The position numbers were made by a program, and so were the translations under genes. The notes beneath the pieces are model-generated. The model did not search any database. It saw only the letters and a program-made list of their open reading frames with translations, and was not told where the DNA came from. A stretch of DNA of 64,000 bases, from contig NZ_CP162023.1 in NCBI RefSeq assembly GCF_041320275.1, forward strand, positions 744,001-808,000, given 5' to 3'. Shown piece by piece: positions 35,638-44,099 of this stretch. Each line of letters starts with the position of its first letter. The stretch's first letter is position 1. The DNA is from Mumia sp. Pv4-285 (GTDB taxonomy: Bacteria; Actinomycetota; Actinomycetes; Propionibacteriales; Nocardioidaceae).

Positions 35638-36786
35638 ATGACGATCGACACGACGAAAGAACGCAAGGTCGGCTCCGAGCAGGTGCAGGTTCGCGTGGTC
35701 GACAGCGATGTCCACCCGACTCCGCGCTACGGAGAGATCGACCAGTTCATCTCGGACAGCCTGCGCAAGCTGCTCGCGCAGCGCAGTGCGATGGCCGGCA
35801 ATCCGGTGTACTACGACGCGCCCGACTACAACCACGCGTACGCGATGAGGACCGACTCGTTCCCCGACGACGGCAACTTCGCCGGGTCCGATCCCGACCT
35901 CACGTTCCGGCAGCTGATCATGGACGCCGGCTCTGACATCGCGATCCTCGGTCCTCTCCCGAACGGCGGGCAGACCGACGAGGAGGCACACGAGATCGCC
36001 TCCGCGTACAACAAGTGGCAGGACAAGTGCTGGCTCGACAGCGAGAACAACTGGCACCAGCGCTACCGCGGCTCGATCTGCGCCGCGATCGAGATGCCGG
36101 AGGCGGGCGCTCGTGAGATCGAGGAGTGGGTGGGACACCCGTACATGTCCCAGGTCCTCATCAGCGCCGAGATGCGTCCCTCCTGGGGGCACCCGAAGTA
36201 CGACCCCATCTGGGAGGCTGCGACCCGCCACGACATCCCTGTCGCGTGCCACCTCGGGCGAGGCCAGCACAACGAGCTGCCGATGTCACCGGTCGGGTTC
36301 ATGACGTACAACCACGACCTGATGGTCTCCTACTCGATGCTCGCCGCGAACCAGGTCATGAGCCTGATCTTCGACGGCGTGTTCGATCGCTTCCCGACGC
36401 TGAAGATCGTGTTCATCGAGCACGCGTTCAACTGGGTCCTGCCGCTGATGTGGCGGATGGACGCGATCTACGCGGCGCGTGGGCCGGAGAACGGTCTGAG
36501 GCGCAAGCCGTCCGACTACGTCAAGGACCACATCTGGTTCACGACCCAGCCCCTGGACTATCCGGAGGACAAGCTCGAGCTCACCCACGCGCTCGAGTGG
36601 ATGGAGGCCGACAAGCTCCTGCTGTTCTCGTCGGACTACCCGCACTGGACGTTCGACGACCCGCAGTGGGTGGCCAAGCACATGCCCGAGCAGTGGCGGG
36701 ACAAGATCATGTTCGAGAACTCGATCGAGCTCTTCAAGCTGCCGAGCACGGTTCCTGCTCTGCCCGGTCAGAAGAGGCCGTACTAG
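35638..36786 (+). CDS. Amidohydrolase-2 family enzyme (ACMSD-like), intact metal site
   Basis: The 382-residue enzyme keeps the expected metal ligands: DSDVH at residues 22-26, His205 in HLGRG, Glu261-His262 in IEHAFNW, and Asp333 in SSDYPHW. Relatives hydrolyse C-C, C-N or decarboxylate ring-cleavage products such as 2-amino-3-carboxymuconate semialdehyde. It has an AGAGGAAGAG site, follows its degenerate paralogue by 44 nt, and abuts the Rieske gene. The context suggests action on an intermediate made by the associated redox proteins. Confidence 0.88.
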   Translation: MTIDTTKERKVGSEQVQVRVVDSDVHPTPRYGEIDQFISDSLRKLLAQRSAMAGNPVYYDAPDYNHAYAMRTDSFPDDGNFAGSDPDLTFRQLIMDAGSDIAILGPLPNGGQTDEEAHEIASAYNKWQDKCWLDSENNWHQRYRGSICAAIEMPEAGAREIEEWVGHPYMSQVLISAEMRPSWGHPKYDPIWEAATRHDIPVACHLGRGQHNELPMSPVGFMTYNHDLMVSYSMLAANQVMSLIFDGVFDRFPTLKIVFIEHAFNWVLPLMWRMDAIYAARGPENGLRRKPSDYVKDHIWFTTQPLDYPEDKLELTHALEWMEADKLLLFSSDYPHWTFDDPQWVAKHMPEQWRDKIMFENSIELFKLPSTVPALPGQKRPY

Positions 36787-37182
36787 ATGCGCGAGAGAGA
36801 GACGGTCAAGGCGCCTCTCGCCCGAGGGCGCGAGCACGTCGTCGCGACCGTGGACGAGATCGAGCCCGGCGCATCGAAGGTCGTCCCGATCGGGCGGTAC
36901 GGCGTGGGCGTCTACAACGTGAACGGCAAGTTCTACGCGATCGCCAACTACTGCCCTCACGAGGGCGGACCGCTGTGCGGAGGTCGTACCCACGGCCAGA
37001 CGGTCGTCGACACCGACCTGCCCGGTGGCGCCGCGGAGGTGAGGGACGGCGAGTTCATCTACTGCCCCTGGCACCAGTGGGGGTTCGAGCTCGCCACCGG
37101 GACGACCGCCGTCAAGCCGGAGTGGAGCATCCGGACGTACCCCGTCCGGATCGACGGCGACAACGTCATCGTGACGGCATGA
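36787..37182 (+). CDS. Rieske-type [2Fe-2S] protein with a long loop between the ligand motifs
   Basis: The 131-residue protein has the two Rieske ligand boxes: C56-P-H58 in NYCPHEGG and C93-P-W-H96 in YCPWHQWGFE. The loop between them is 34 residues, against 15-17 in typical Rieske ferredoxins and oxygenases, and contains an extra cysteine in LCGG. There is no membrane anchor or oxygenase domain, so it is likely a soluble electron carrier. The ATG comes straight after the amidohydrolase stop, so translation should be coupled. Confidence 0.88.
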   Translation: MRERETVKAPLARGREHVVATVDEIEPGASKVVPIGRYGVGVYNVNGKFYAIANYCPHEGGPLCGGRTHGQTVVDTDLPGGAAEVRDGEFIYCPWHQWGFELATGTTAVKPEWSIRTYPVRIDGDNVIVTA

Positions 37183-37192
37183 GAGGACATCG

Positions 37193-38494
37193 ATGAGCCT
37201 GACAGCAGACGACGCCGTCTCCATGGAGGTGGTCGCGTCCTACCCGAGCATCGAGCCGCGTCTCCTGACGGAGCTTGCCGAACGCGAGGATCTCGCCGCG
37301 TACCTCGCGACCGGGGGATACGCCGCGGTCGACGACGCCGACCGGCTGCTGGACGACGTCCTGCAGGCCGGCGTACGGGGCCGTGGCGGTGCGGCCTTCC
37401 CGATCAGCCAGAAGATCGCGACGGTACGCGCGAACGGCTCACCGGTCGTGGTTGCCAACGGAGAGGAGGGCGAGCCTGCCTCGGTCAAGGACCGGTGGCT
37501 GCTCCGGCACCGCCCGCACCTCGTCCTCGACGGGTTGCGGCTCGCCGGGACCATGACGGGCAGCGACACCCTCCACCTCTACGTCTCCGACCCGACCAGC
37601 GCCCTCAGCGTCGAGCTGGCGCTGGACGAGCTCGCCGGGAGCGGAGTCTGGGACGCGCGGGTCACGGTGACCGTCGTCGAGCCGTCGTACGTGGCCGGGG
37701 AGGAGACCGCTGCCGTCCAGGCGTTGAACGGTGGCCCGGCCCTCCCGACCGACAAGCCGCCACGCCCGTTCGAGGAGGGCGTCGGTGGTCGGCCGACCAT
37801 GGTGAGCAACGTCGAGACGCTGGCGAACCTGCCGGTAGTCCAGCGCCTGGGGCCGAGCCTCTACCGCGAGGTCGGCACCGACACCTCGCCGGGCACCTTT
37901 CTGCTGACGCTCACCGGGTGCCGTTCGGCCGGCCTGTACGAGGTGCCGTTCGGCGAGACGCTGCGGTCGGTGCTGAGCTGGCTCGGGGAGGACGTCGGGT
38001 CGGTCGGCGGCTTCCTGATGGGCGGCTACTTCTCCGGGGTGGTCGGGCCGCAGGCGCTCGACGTCCCGCTCGACTACGACGCGATGAAGGCTGCCGCCAG
38101 CGGGCTCGGCTGTGGCGCGGTGTCGGTGATCTCGTCGACCCTCTGTCCGGTCGCGGTCTCCGCGGCGGTGATGGCGTACTTCGCACGCGAGAACGCGGGG
38201 CAGTGCGGGTCCTGCTTCAACGGAACGGCGGCGATGAGCGCGGTGCTCGGTGCGCTCGGTGACCACCGGGCGCAGGAGTCGGACGTGGAGCGCCTGCGCC
38301 ACTGGTCGACTTTCCTCCGGGGGCGTGGAGCGTGCGGGACGCTGGACGGCGCGACGAACGTCGCCGCGAGCCTGCTGCGCGAGTTCCCGGACCTCGTCTC
38401 CGCGCACCTCGACGACGGCTGCAGCACCTGCGCCGCCGTCGCCGACCGACTGTCCGATCCGCCGTTCGCCGTGGCCCTGCCCACGGCGAGCTGA
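37193..38494 (+). CDS. NuoF-like FMN/NADH flavoprotein (complex I 51-kDa family) with an altered Fe-S site
   Basis: The 433 residues cover the FMN/NADH-binding region (RGRGGAAFP, VVANGEEGEPASVKDRWLLRHRPH), the SLBB region, and the 4Fe-4S domain. In NuoF the cluster motif is ESCGKCTPC plus a distant Cys; here it reads ENAGQCGSC, so the first ligand is Ala335 while Cys338, Cys341 and Cys381 remain. No NuoE or other complex I gene is nearby. Beside a Rieske protein and a ferredoxin, it probably oxidises NADH and passes electrons to them. The ATG has a GAGG site. Confidence 0.88.
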   Translation: MSLTADDAVSMEVVASYPSIEPRLLTELAEREDLAAYLATGGYAAVDDADRLLDDVLQAGVRGRGGAAFPISQKIATVRANGSPVVVANGEEGEPASVKDRWLLRHRPHLVLDGLRLAGTMTGSDTLHLYVSDPTSALSVELALDELAGSGVWDARVTVTVVEPSYVAGEETAAVQALNGGPALPTDKPPRPFEEGVGGRPTMVSNVETLANLPVVQRLGPSLYREVGTDTSPGTFLLTLTGCRSAGLYEVPFGETLRSVLSWLGEDVGSVGGFLMGGYFSGVVGPQALDVPLDYDAMKAAASGLGCGAVSVISSTLCPVAVSAAVMAYFARENAGQCGSCFNGTAAMSAVLGALGDHRAQESDVERLRHWSTFLRGRGACGTLDGATNVAASLLREFPDLVSAHLDDGCSTCAAVADRLSDPPFAVALPTAS

Positions 38495-38516
38495 GCACCG
38501 AGAGGAGACACCTGAG

Positions 38517-38738
38517 GTGAAGATCAAGCTCGACCGAACACTGTGCGACGGTTTCGGCCTCTGTGCCGCCCACGCCCCGGAGACGTTCTCCCTCGACGAG
38601 TGGGGCTACGTCTCGCTCGCCGGGACCGGGGAGGTGGCGCCGGAGGACGAGGAGGGCGTGCGGCGCGCCCTGCTCGACTGCCCCGTCCACGCGATCCTGA
38701 CGCTGCCGTCCCCGCAGCCGGCGATCGCCAGCTCGTAG
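38517..38738 (+). CDS. Small [3Fe-4S]-type ferredoxin
   Basis: The 73-residue acidic protein has C10-x5-C16 and C55-P, the three-cysteine pattern of actinobacterial [3Fe-4S] ferredoxins that feed cytochrome P450s and oxygenases. The GTG at 38517 follows GAGAGGAG. It is 22 nt after the NuoF-like gene, which suggests that the flavoprotein is its reductase. Confidence 0.85.
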   Translation: MKIKLDRTLCDGFGLCAAHAPETFSLDEWGYVSLAGTGEVAPEDEEGVRRALLDCPVHAILTLPSPQPAIASS

Positions 38739-38769
38739 CACGACACCTTGGCGAGAGGAGCCAGCACTG

Positions 38770-39090
38770 ATGAATAGCGCGATCATGGTAGTCAGGACGA
38801 ACCCGGTCGACGGGCGCGAGAACGAGTTCAACACGTGGTACTCCGACCAGCATGTGCCGGAGATCCTGTCGGTCCCTGGATTCGTCGGGGCACGGCGCTA
38901 CGTGGCACTCGACGAGCCGGCGGCCGGCTCGGGAGACAGCGACTTCCGGTACCTCGCGATCTACGAGATCGAGGGACCGGTCCCCGAGGCGCTCGCTGCC
39001 CTCGGCGCTGCCGGCATCACCCCCGGTCCCGCGATGGACGAACGGACGTCGATCGCCTTCTACTCGTCTTTCCCACCGGCGACGCCGTGA
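38770..39090 (+). CDS. EthD-like dimeric alpha/beta-barrel protein
   Basis: This 106-residue protein fits the ferredoxin-like dimeric barrel families (EthD/stress-responsive barrel): an early strand IMVVRTNPVDGRENEFNTWYSDQHVPEIL with the conserved WY-xx-HVPE pattern, then GFVGARRYVAL and FRYLAIYEIEG. Members often assist oxygenases, or act as isomerases or lyases on ring compounds. It lies in the electron-transfer operon; the exact activity is unknown. Confidence 0.75.
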   Translation: MNSAIMVVRTNPVDGRENEFNTWYSDQHVPEILSVPGFVGARRYVALDEPAAGSGDSDFRYLAIYEIEGPVPEALAALGAAGITPGPAMDERTSIAFYSSFPPATP

Positions 39091-39103
39091 CAGGGAGCGA
39101 GCA

Positions 39104-39820
39104 ATGACCGACGGCCTCGTCACGTACTCCCGGACGTCGCTCACGGCAGAGCACCTGGAACGCAGCGATCGGGCCCACGCGGCCCTGACGGACGCGGTGC
39201 GGGCCCTGTGCGACGCACAGCTGCGGACGGAGGTCGACCTCGACGAGGTGGATCGCGCCACGTCGGCCGTCGAGGCGGTGACTGCGCGCCTGCTCCAGAC
39301 GGCGCGCGACGGGTCGTTCGGGATCGAGCTCGGTCACGACGGGGGCGCACGCGAGCACGGCAACGCCGTCCTCGGTCTGCGGAACCCGCTGGCCGTCGCG
39401 ATCGGCGAGCACGCCATGGTCTGGGACGAGAGGGGAGCCACGGCCACGCTCGAGCTGGGCGCCGTCTACGAGGGCCCGCCCGGGTGCGTGCACGGCGGGG
39501 TCATCGCCCTCGTCCTCGACCAGCTGTTCACCGAGGCGGCCGCTGCTGTGGGCAAGCTCGGCATGACGGCGAGGCTGACGGTGAGCTACCGGCGCCCGAC
39601 GCCGCTCGGCAGGGTCACGGTCGACGCGTGGCTCGAGGAGCTCGACGGGCTCAAACGGGTCATGCGGGCGACGTGCCGAGACGCCGAGGGCACTGTCACC
39701 GCTGAGGCCGAGGCGCTGCTCATCCTGCCCCGCTGGCTCGAGAGCTCTGACGCGATCTGGCCGAAGCGCCCGCCGCTGGCGGCGTCGCCGAGTGGACGAG
39801 ATTCGGCTATTCCCAAGTAA
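39104..39820 (+). CDS. PaaI-like hotdog-fold thioesterase
   Basis: The 238-residue protein has an N-terminal helical part of about 90 residues, then a hotdog domain with the GCVHGGVIALVLDQLFTEAA active-site helix typical of PaaI thioesterases. It should release CoA from stalled acyl- or aryl-CoA esters. The ATG at 39104 has a GGGAGCGAG site. The stop codon lies inside the operator that precedes the hyuA-like gene. Confidence 0.85.
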   Translation: MTDGLVTYSRTSLTAEHLERSDRAHAALTDAVRALCDAQLRTEVDLDEVDRATSAVEAVTARLLQTARDGSFGIELGHDGGAREHGNAVLGLRNPLAVAIGEHAMVWDERGATATLELGAVYEGPPGCVHGGVIALVLDQLFTEAAAAVGKLGMTARLTVSYRRPTPLGRVTVDAWLEELDGLKRVMRATCRDAEGTVTAEAEALLILPRWLESSDAIWPKRPPLAASPSGRDSAIPK

Positions 39821-39838
39821 CTAGTTGGTCGGTATAGT
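39813..39838 (+). promoter_or_regulatory. CCAAG-N6-GTTGG operator and -10 box before the hyuA-like gene
   Basis: CCAAG (39813-39817) and GTTGG (39824-39828) match the island palindrome with one mismatch. TATAGT (39833-39838) is a near-consensus -10 hexamer. The site overlaps the stop codon of the thioesterase gene. Confidence 0.65.
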
Positions 39839-39872
39839 CCCCGCAGGCAGCCACCGCACAGGAGGAGCGCGC

Positions 39873-41939
39873 ATGGACTCGACCGGACTCTGCATCGGCG
39901 TCGACGTCGGTGGAACCTTCACCGACGTCGTCCTCGGAGACGGGGCCACCGTCTGGCGAGCCAAGGCCGCGACGACACCGCACGACCTGGGTGAGGGAGT
40001 TCTGGCCGCGTGCCGGCTCGTCGCCGAGCGCGTGGGCTCGACGCTCGAGGCTCTGCTGCCTCGTGTCGACCGGTTCGGTCTCGGCACGACGGCGGTGACG
40101 AACGCGATCGCCTCTCGCGCGGGTCGCCGGGTGGGCCTGATCACGACCGCGGGCTTCGAGGACCTGATGCCGATCGCGCGGGCGATGCGCATCCCCTCCG
40201 ACGGCTGGCTCCTCCCGCCCCCTGCGCTGGTGAGCCCCGCCAACATCGTCGGAGTGACGGAGCGGGTCGACCGGTACGGATCGGTCCTGAAGGAGCTCGA
40301 CCCCGCCGAGCTCGGCGCCGCCGGTCGACACCTCGTGGACGACCTCGGTGTCGAGGCGGTCGTCGTCTCGTTCCTCTGGGCGCCCGCCAACGACAAGAAC
40401 GAGCGTCTCGCTGTCGATCTGCTGCGCCGCAGCCATCCCGGACTCGCCGTCGTGTCGGCGGCGGAGCTCCTCCCGATCGTGCGCGAGTTCGAGCGCACCC
40501 AGTTCGCGCTCCTCAACGCCTACACCTCCGGCGCCCTGACCGGGGTCGAACGTCTCGTGTCCACGCTCATGGATCACGGCCTGCGGCACCCCCCGCTGCT
40601 GGTCCACTCCGGTGGCGGCTCGGTGTCGGTCCACGAGGCGGGTGTTGCTCCCGCGATCCTCGCCGAGTCGGGCCCCGCGGCTGGTGTCGTCGCCGCGTTG
40701 GAGGTGTGCCGTGCTGCCGGGGTGACGGAGGCCGTCAGCGGTGACATGGGAGGAACGTCGTACGACGTCTCCTTCATCTCCGGCGGCGAGCCCGCGCGGC
40801 GTACCCGAGGGAACCTCATGGGGTTCTGGACGGCGATGCCCATGATCGACATCGACTCGGTCGGCGCAGGCGGCGGGTCCATCGCCTGGGTCGACTCGGT
40901 GGGGATGCTTCAGGTGGGACCGCAGTCGGCCGGGGCCGATCCCGGTCCGATCTGCTACGGGCGCGGTGGGGAGGCCGTCACGGTCACCGACGCGCTCGTG
41001 GTCCTCGGATTCGTCGATCCGAACCACTTCCTCGGTGGCGGGATGGCGCTGGACGCCGAGCGTGCGCGTCAGGCCTGCGCCGAGCTCGGCGAGCGCCTCG
41101 GCTCGAATGCCCGTGACGTGGCGTGGGGAGTCTGGGAGATCGCCCGGGCGAACATGGTGCGGGCGCTGCGAGCGCGCTTCGCCGAGCGCGGAGCGGACCC
41201 TCGCGCGTTCACGCTCGTGAGCATGGGCGGCTGCGGCGGTCTGGCGAACGCCGAGATCGCGTCGGCGCTCGGGATCCGCCGCGTCCTCGTCCCCGAGCTC
41301 GCCTCGGTGCTGTCGGCGTTCGGAGCGTCCACCTCGGACGTACGACGCGAGCGGAGCCGCTCGGTGACGAGCACGGTCCCCGCTCCGCAGGGTCCGCTCG
41401 ACGACGTCCTCGCGGACCTCGTGCGGGGCGTACGCGACGACCTCGCCGCGGACGGCATCGACGGGGGCGCCACCGAGATCGTGATCTCGGCGGATCTCCG
41501 CTTCAGCCGGCAGAAGTTCGAGCACGAGCTCGTCTGGCAGGGCGGCATGGACGCCGACAACCAGGAGCGCCAGGCAGCGCGGTTCCGGGCGGAGTACGAG
41601 TCGCGCTACGGCCAGGGTGCCCTCGTGAGCGGGGCACCCGTCGAGGTCGTCACCCTGCGCGCGACCGGCATCGGGCGCACGGTCCGGGCGACGCTCGTGC
41701 CAGACCCTCGGCGCGCGACCGAAGAGGCCGAGCCCCGTCGGCAGCGGGACGTGCAGATGGTGCAGGGTGCCGCTCCCGCCGCGACCGACGTGTACGACAG
41801 GAGCGACCTGCTCCCCGGACACCGGCTGTCCGGCCCGGTGGTGATCGACTCCGACGACACCACGACCTGGGTGCCGGAAGGCTTCAGCGCCCGCCTCGAC
41901 GAGTTCCGCACCATCGTGATGGAGGACGACCGCTCATGA
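39873..41939 (+). CDS. hyuA: Hydantoinase/oxoprolinase A subunit (HyuA-like; possible carboxylase subunit)
   Basis: The 688-residue protein has the ATP-binding actin-like fold of the family: N-terminal GVDVGGTFTDVVL, GDMGGTSYDVSFI in the middle, DPGPICYGRGG, and FGASTSDVRRERSRSV near the C-terminal domain. Relatives are ATP-dependent hydantoinases, 5-oxoprolinase, and acetone or acetophenone carboxylases. The ATG at 39873 follows a perfect GGAGGAG site. It overlaps the B subunit by 4 nt, and the two should form a complex. Confidence 0.88.
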   Translation: MDSTGLCIGVDVGGTFTDVVLGDGATVWRAKAATTPHDLGEGVLAACRLVAERVGSTLEALLPRVDRFGLGTTAVTNAIASRAGRRVGLITTAGFEDLMPIARAMRIPSDGWLLPPPALVSPANIVGVTERVDRYGSVLKELDPAELGAAGRHLVDDLGVEAVVVSFLWAPANDKNERLAVDLLRRSHPGLAVVSAAELLPIVREFERTQFALLNAYTSGALTGVERLVSTLMDHGLRHPPLLVHSGGGSVSVHEAGVAPAILAESGPAAGVVAALEVCRAAGVTEAVSGDMGGTSYDVSFISGGEPARRTRGNLMGFWTAMPMIDIDSVGAGGGSIAWVDSVGMLQVGPQSAGADPGPICYGRGGEAVTVTDALVVLGFVDPNHFLGGGMALDAERARQACAELGERLGSNARDVAWGVWEIARANMVRALRARFAERGADPRAFTLVSMGGCGGLANAEIASALGIRRVLVPELASVLSAFGASTSDVRRERSRSVTSTVPAPQGPLDDVLADLVRGVRDDLAADGIDGGATEIVISADLRFSRQKFEHELVWQGGMDADNQERQAARFRAEYESRYGQGALVSGAPVEVVTLRATGIGRTVRATLVPDPRRATEEAEPRRQRDVQMVQGAAPAATDVYDRSDLLPGHRLSGPVVIDSDDTTTWVPEGFSARLDEFRTIVMEDDRS

Positions 41940-44050
41940 CCACGATCTCCGAGCTCCCGCACCTGGACGGTGTCGAGCTGCAGGTGCTCCGCTCGCGGCT
42001 GCAGGCCGTCGCCGACGAAGGCGCGATCGCGATCGAGCGGACCGCGATCAGCCCGGTGATCGCCGAGTGCCGCGACTACTCGTGCACCATCCTCGACGCC
42101 GACGGCGCGTTGATGGTCGCCGGCGGAGCGGTGACGCACCACTTCGGCGTCTGCGGCCCCGCCGTGCGGGTCACGCTCGAGACGCACGGGTCGTCGATCA
42201 CCGACGGCGACGTGTTCTTCTCGAACGACCCCTTCAACGGTGGCGGGCTGCACTCCCAGGACGTCCTGGTCCAGGTCCCCGTGTTCGTCGACGGCGCCGT
42301 CGTCGCCTGGGTGGTCAACTCCGGCCACCTCATGGACATGGGCGGCATGGTCTTCGGGAGCTGGACCCCGGAGGCGACCGACTGCTTCCAGGAGAGCCTG
42401 CGGATGCCGCCGGTGCGGCTCTTCCGGGCCGGCGAGGAGCAGCGGGACGTCTGGCAGATCCTGCGGACGAACGTCCGGGTGCCCGATCTGGTCGAGATGG
42501 ACCTGCGGAGCCTGGTCGCGGGGTGCATGGTCGCCAAGAACAAGCTGGCCGAGATCGCGCGCGACCGCGGCCCCGCGTGGTTCGAGACCGGCGTGGCACA
42601 GCTGCGTGACCTGGCTCGTGTCCAGATGCGACGCAGGATCGGTCAGCTCGCCGACGGCACCTACCGCACGAGTGCCTGGGCCGAGTGGGGCGAGGACCTG
42701 TACGAGCTGCCGTGCGAGGTCACCGTGACCGGTGAGGAGCTCCTCGTGGACTTCACCGGGGCGCCCGCGCAGACGCAGCACTACTTCAACACCACGCCGC
42801 ACATCGTCGCGGCCGGGGTCGTCGGTGACATCTCGGACATCCTCGTGAGTGAGCTGCCGCTGAACGAGGGGATGTTCGACCCTGTCACGCTCGTCTGCCC
42901 GCCCGGCTCCGTCGTCGACAGCGCGCCTCCCGCGCCGATCGCGTCGGCCCACTGCGACGTGGCCATGAATGCCAGCAGCGCGGCCACCGAGTGCGTCATG
43001 CTCGCCATCGCGGCTTCGCCCGAGTCGGAGGCGCGCCCGTTCCAGACGGGCCCGATCGCCCACACCGCGATGGGCATCCAGACCTGGGCCTACACGACGC
43101 CGGATGGAATGCCCGACGGCTGGATGATGCTCGACGGAGCGATGGGTGGCGCGTCGGGGAGCCACGACCGTGACGGGACGGACCTGTGGACCTTCATGGT
43201 GACGCGCAAGCCCATCATGGAGGCGATCGACGTCGAGATGCTCGAGCTGCTCTATCCGGTCATCGCCGACTTCAAGCGGATCCGCCGCGGCCGCTTCGGC
43301 GCCGGCGCCTATCGCGGCGGAGGTGGGTGCCACATGCAGATCCGCCCGCACCGCACCCCAGTCATCCAGGGACAGTTCATCGGTATCCGCGAGCGCATGC
43401 CCATCAACGGGGCCGCCGGAGGCTCGCCCGGTGCGGTGAACCACATGGTCAAGCACTGCGCGGACGGGTCCCAGGAGGTGCTGCCCGCCAAGTGCAGCGA
43501 CGTCGTGGTGACCGACGACGAGGCGATCGAGTTCGCGATCGCCTCCGGCGGCGGCTACGGAGATCCCCTCTCGCGCGACCCGGAAGCCGTCGTCGCGGAC
43601 CTCGTCACCGGCCGTGTGTCGGTCGACGACGCCGAGGCGGTCTACGGCGTCGCGGTCAGCGACGGTGGGCTCGATCTCGACGCGACCCTCGCACTGCGGG
43701 AGACGCTGCTCGGTCGGCGTCTCACCGAGGCAGCGCCTGCGGCCCGCCCGCAGAGCTCCCCGGCACGCGCGTCGGACCTCGACGAGCCGGCACTCCCGTT
43801 GTACGCAGGGGTGGAGCAGCGCGGCGCGACGGCGGTGGCCACCGAGAGCGGCGCCGTCCTCGCCCACGCTCCCGACCTATGGCTCGACGGCTGCCTGGTG
43901 CTCGACGAGGAGATCGTCCCTGGCATCGTCGAGCGGAGCTATCTCGACCCGGTCGACGGTCGGCGGCTCTACGCCGAGGCCATCCCGCCGTCGCGCGGTG
44001 CCACCTTCAGCAGCCTGCCGCGGCGGTGGACCCGGCTCGCGGACGGCTGA
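41936..44050 (+). CDS. hyuB: Hydantoinase/oxoprolinase B subunit (HyuB-like) with a C-terminal extension
   Basis: The 704-residue protein contains the HyuB domain to about residue 600 (NDPFNGGGLHSQDVLVQVPVF, NSGHLMDMGG, MDLRSLVAGCMVAKNKL, GGGYGDPLSRDPEAVVADL). An extension of about 100 residues then ends SYLDPVDGRRLYAEAIPP. HyuB proteins are usually 520-600 residues. The tail loosely recalls the small gamma subunit of acetone carboxylase but has a single cysteine (GCLVL), so a zinc site is unlikely. The extension and the A-B pairing make a carboxylase-type reaction possible, though this is inference. Confidence 0.86.
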   Translation: MTTISELPHLDGVELQVLRSRLQAVADEGAIAIERTAISPVIAECRDYSCTILDADGALMVAGGAVTHHFGVCGPAVRVTLETHGSSITDGDVFFSNDPFNGGGLHSQDVLVQVPVFVDGAVVAWVVNSGHLMDMGGMVFGSWTPEATDCFQESLRMPPVRLFRAGEEQRDVWQILRTNVRVPDLVEMDLRSLVAGCMVAKNKLAEIARDRGPAWFETGVAQLRDLARVQMRRRIGQLADGTYRTSAWAEWGEDLYELPCEVTVTGEELLVDFTGAPAQTQHYFNTTPHIVAAGVVGDISDILVSELPLNEGMFDPVTLVCPPGSVVDSAPPAPIASAHCDVAMNASSAATECVMLAIAASPESEARPFQTGPIAHTAMGIQTWAYTTPDGMPDGWMMLDGAMGGASGSHDRDGTDLWTFMVTRKPIMEAIDVEMLELLYPVIADFKRIRRGRFGAGAYRGGGGCHMQIRPHRTPVIQGQFIGIRERMPINGAAGGSPGAVNHMVKHCADGSQEVLPAKCSDVVVTDDEAIEFAIASGGGYGDPLSRDPEAVVADLVTGRVSVDDAEAVYGVAVSDGGLDLDATLALRETLLGRRLTEAAPAARPQSSPARASDLDEPALPLYAGVEQRGATAVATESGAVLAHAPDLWLDGCLVLDEEIVPGIVERSYLDPVDGRRLYAEAIPPSRGATFSSLPRRWTRLADG

Positions 44051-44066
44051 CAACGCGACTCCGACG

Positions 44067-44099
44067 GTGACGGCCCGCGTCGACGACGTGGGCCGTCAC
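44067..44099. terminator. Bidirectional hairpin between hyuB-like and phosphotransferase genes
   Basis: GTGACGGCCC and GGGCCGTCAC form a perfect 10-bp stem with a 13-nt loop between convergent genes. The right arm overlaps the stop of the minus-strand phosphotransferase gene. Confidence 0.7.

Noticed and set aside
37193-38494. Part of respiratory complex I
   Set aside because: Only a NuoF-like gene is present, without NuoE, NuoG or membrane subunits, and the first cluster cysteine is replaced.
41606-43867. Antisense open frame of 753 codons across hyuA/hyuB
   Set aside because: The sense strand has clear HyuA/HyuB motifs; the antisense translation is low-complexity Arg/Asp/His-rich.
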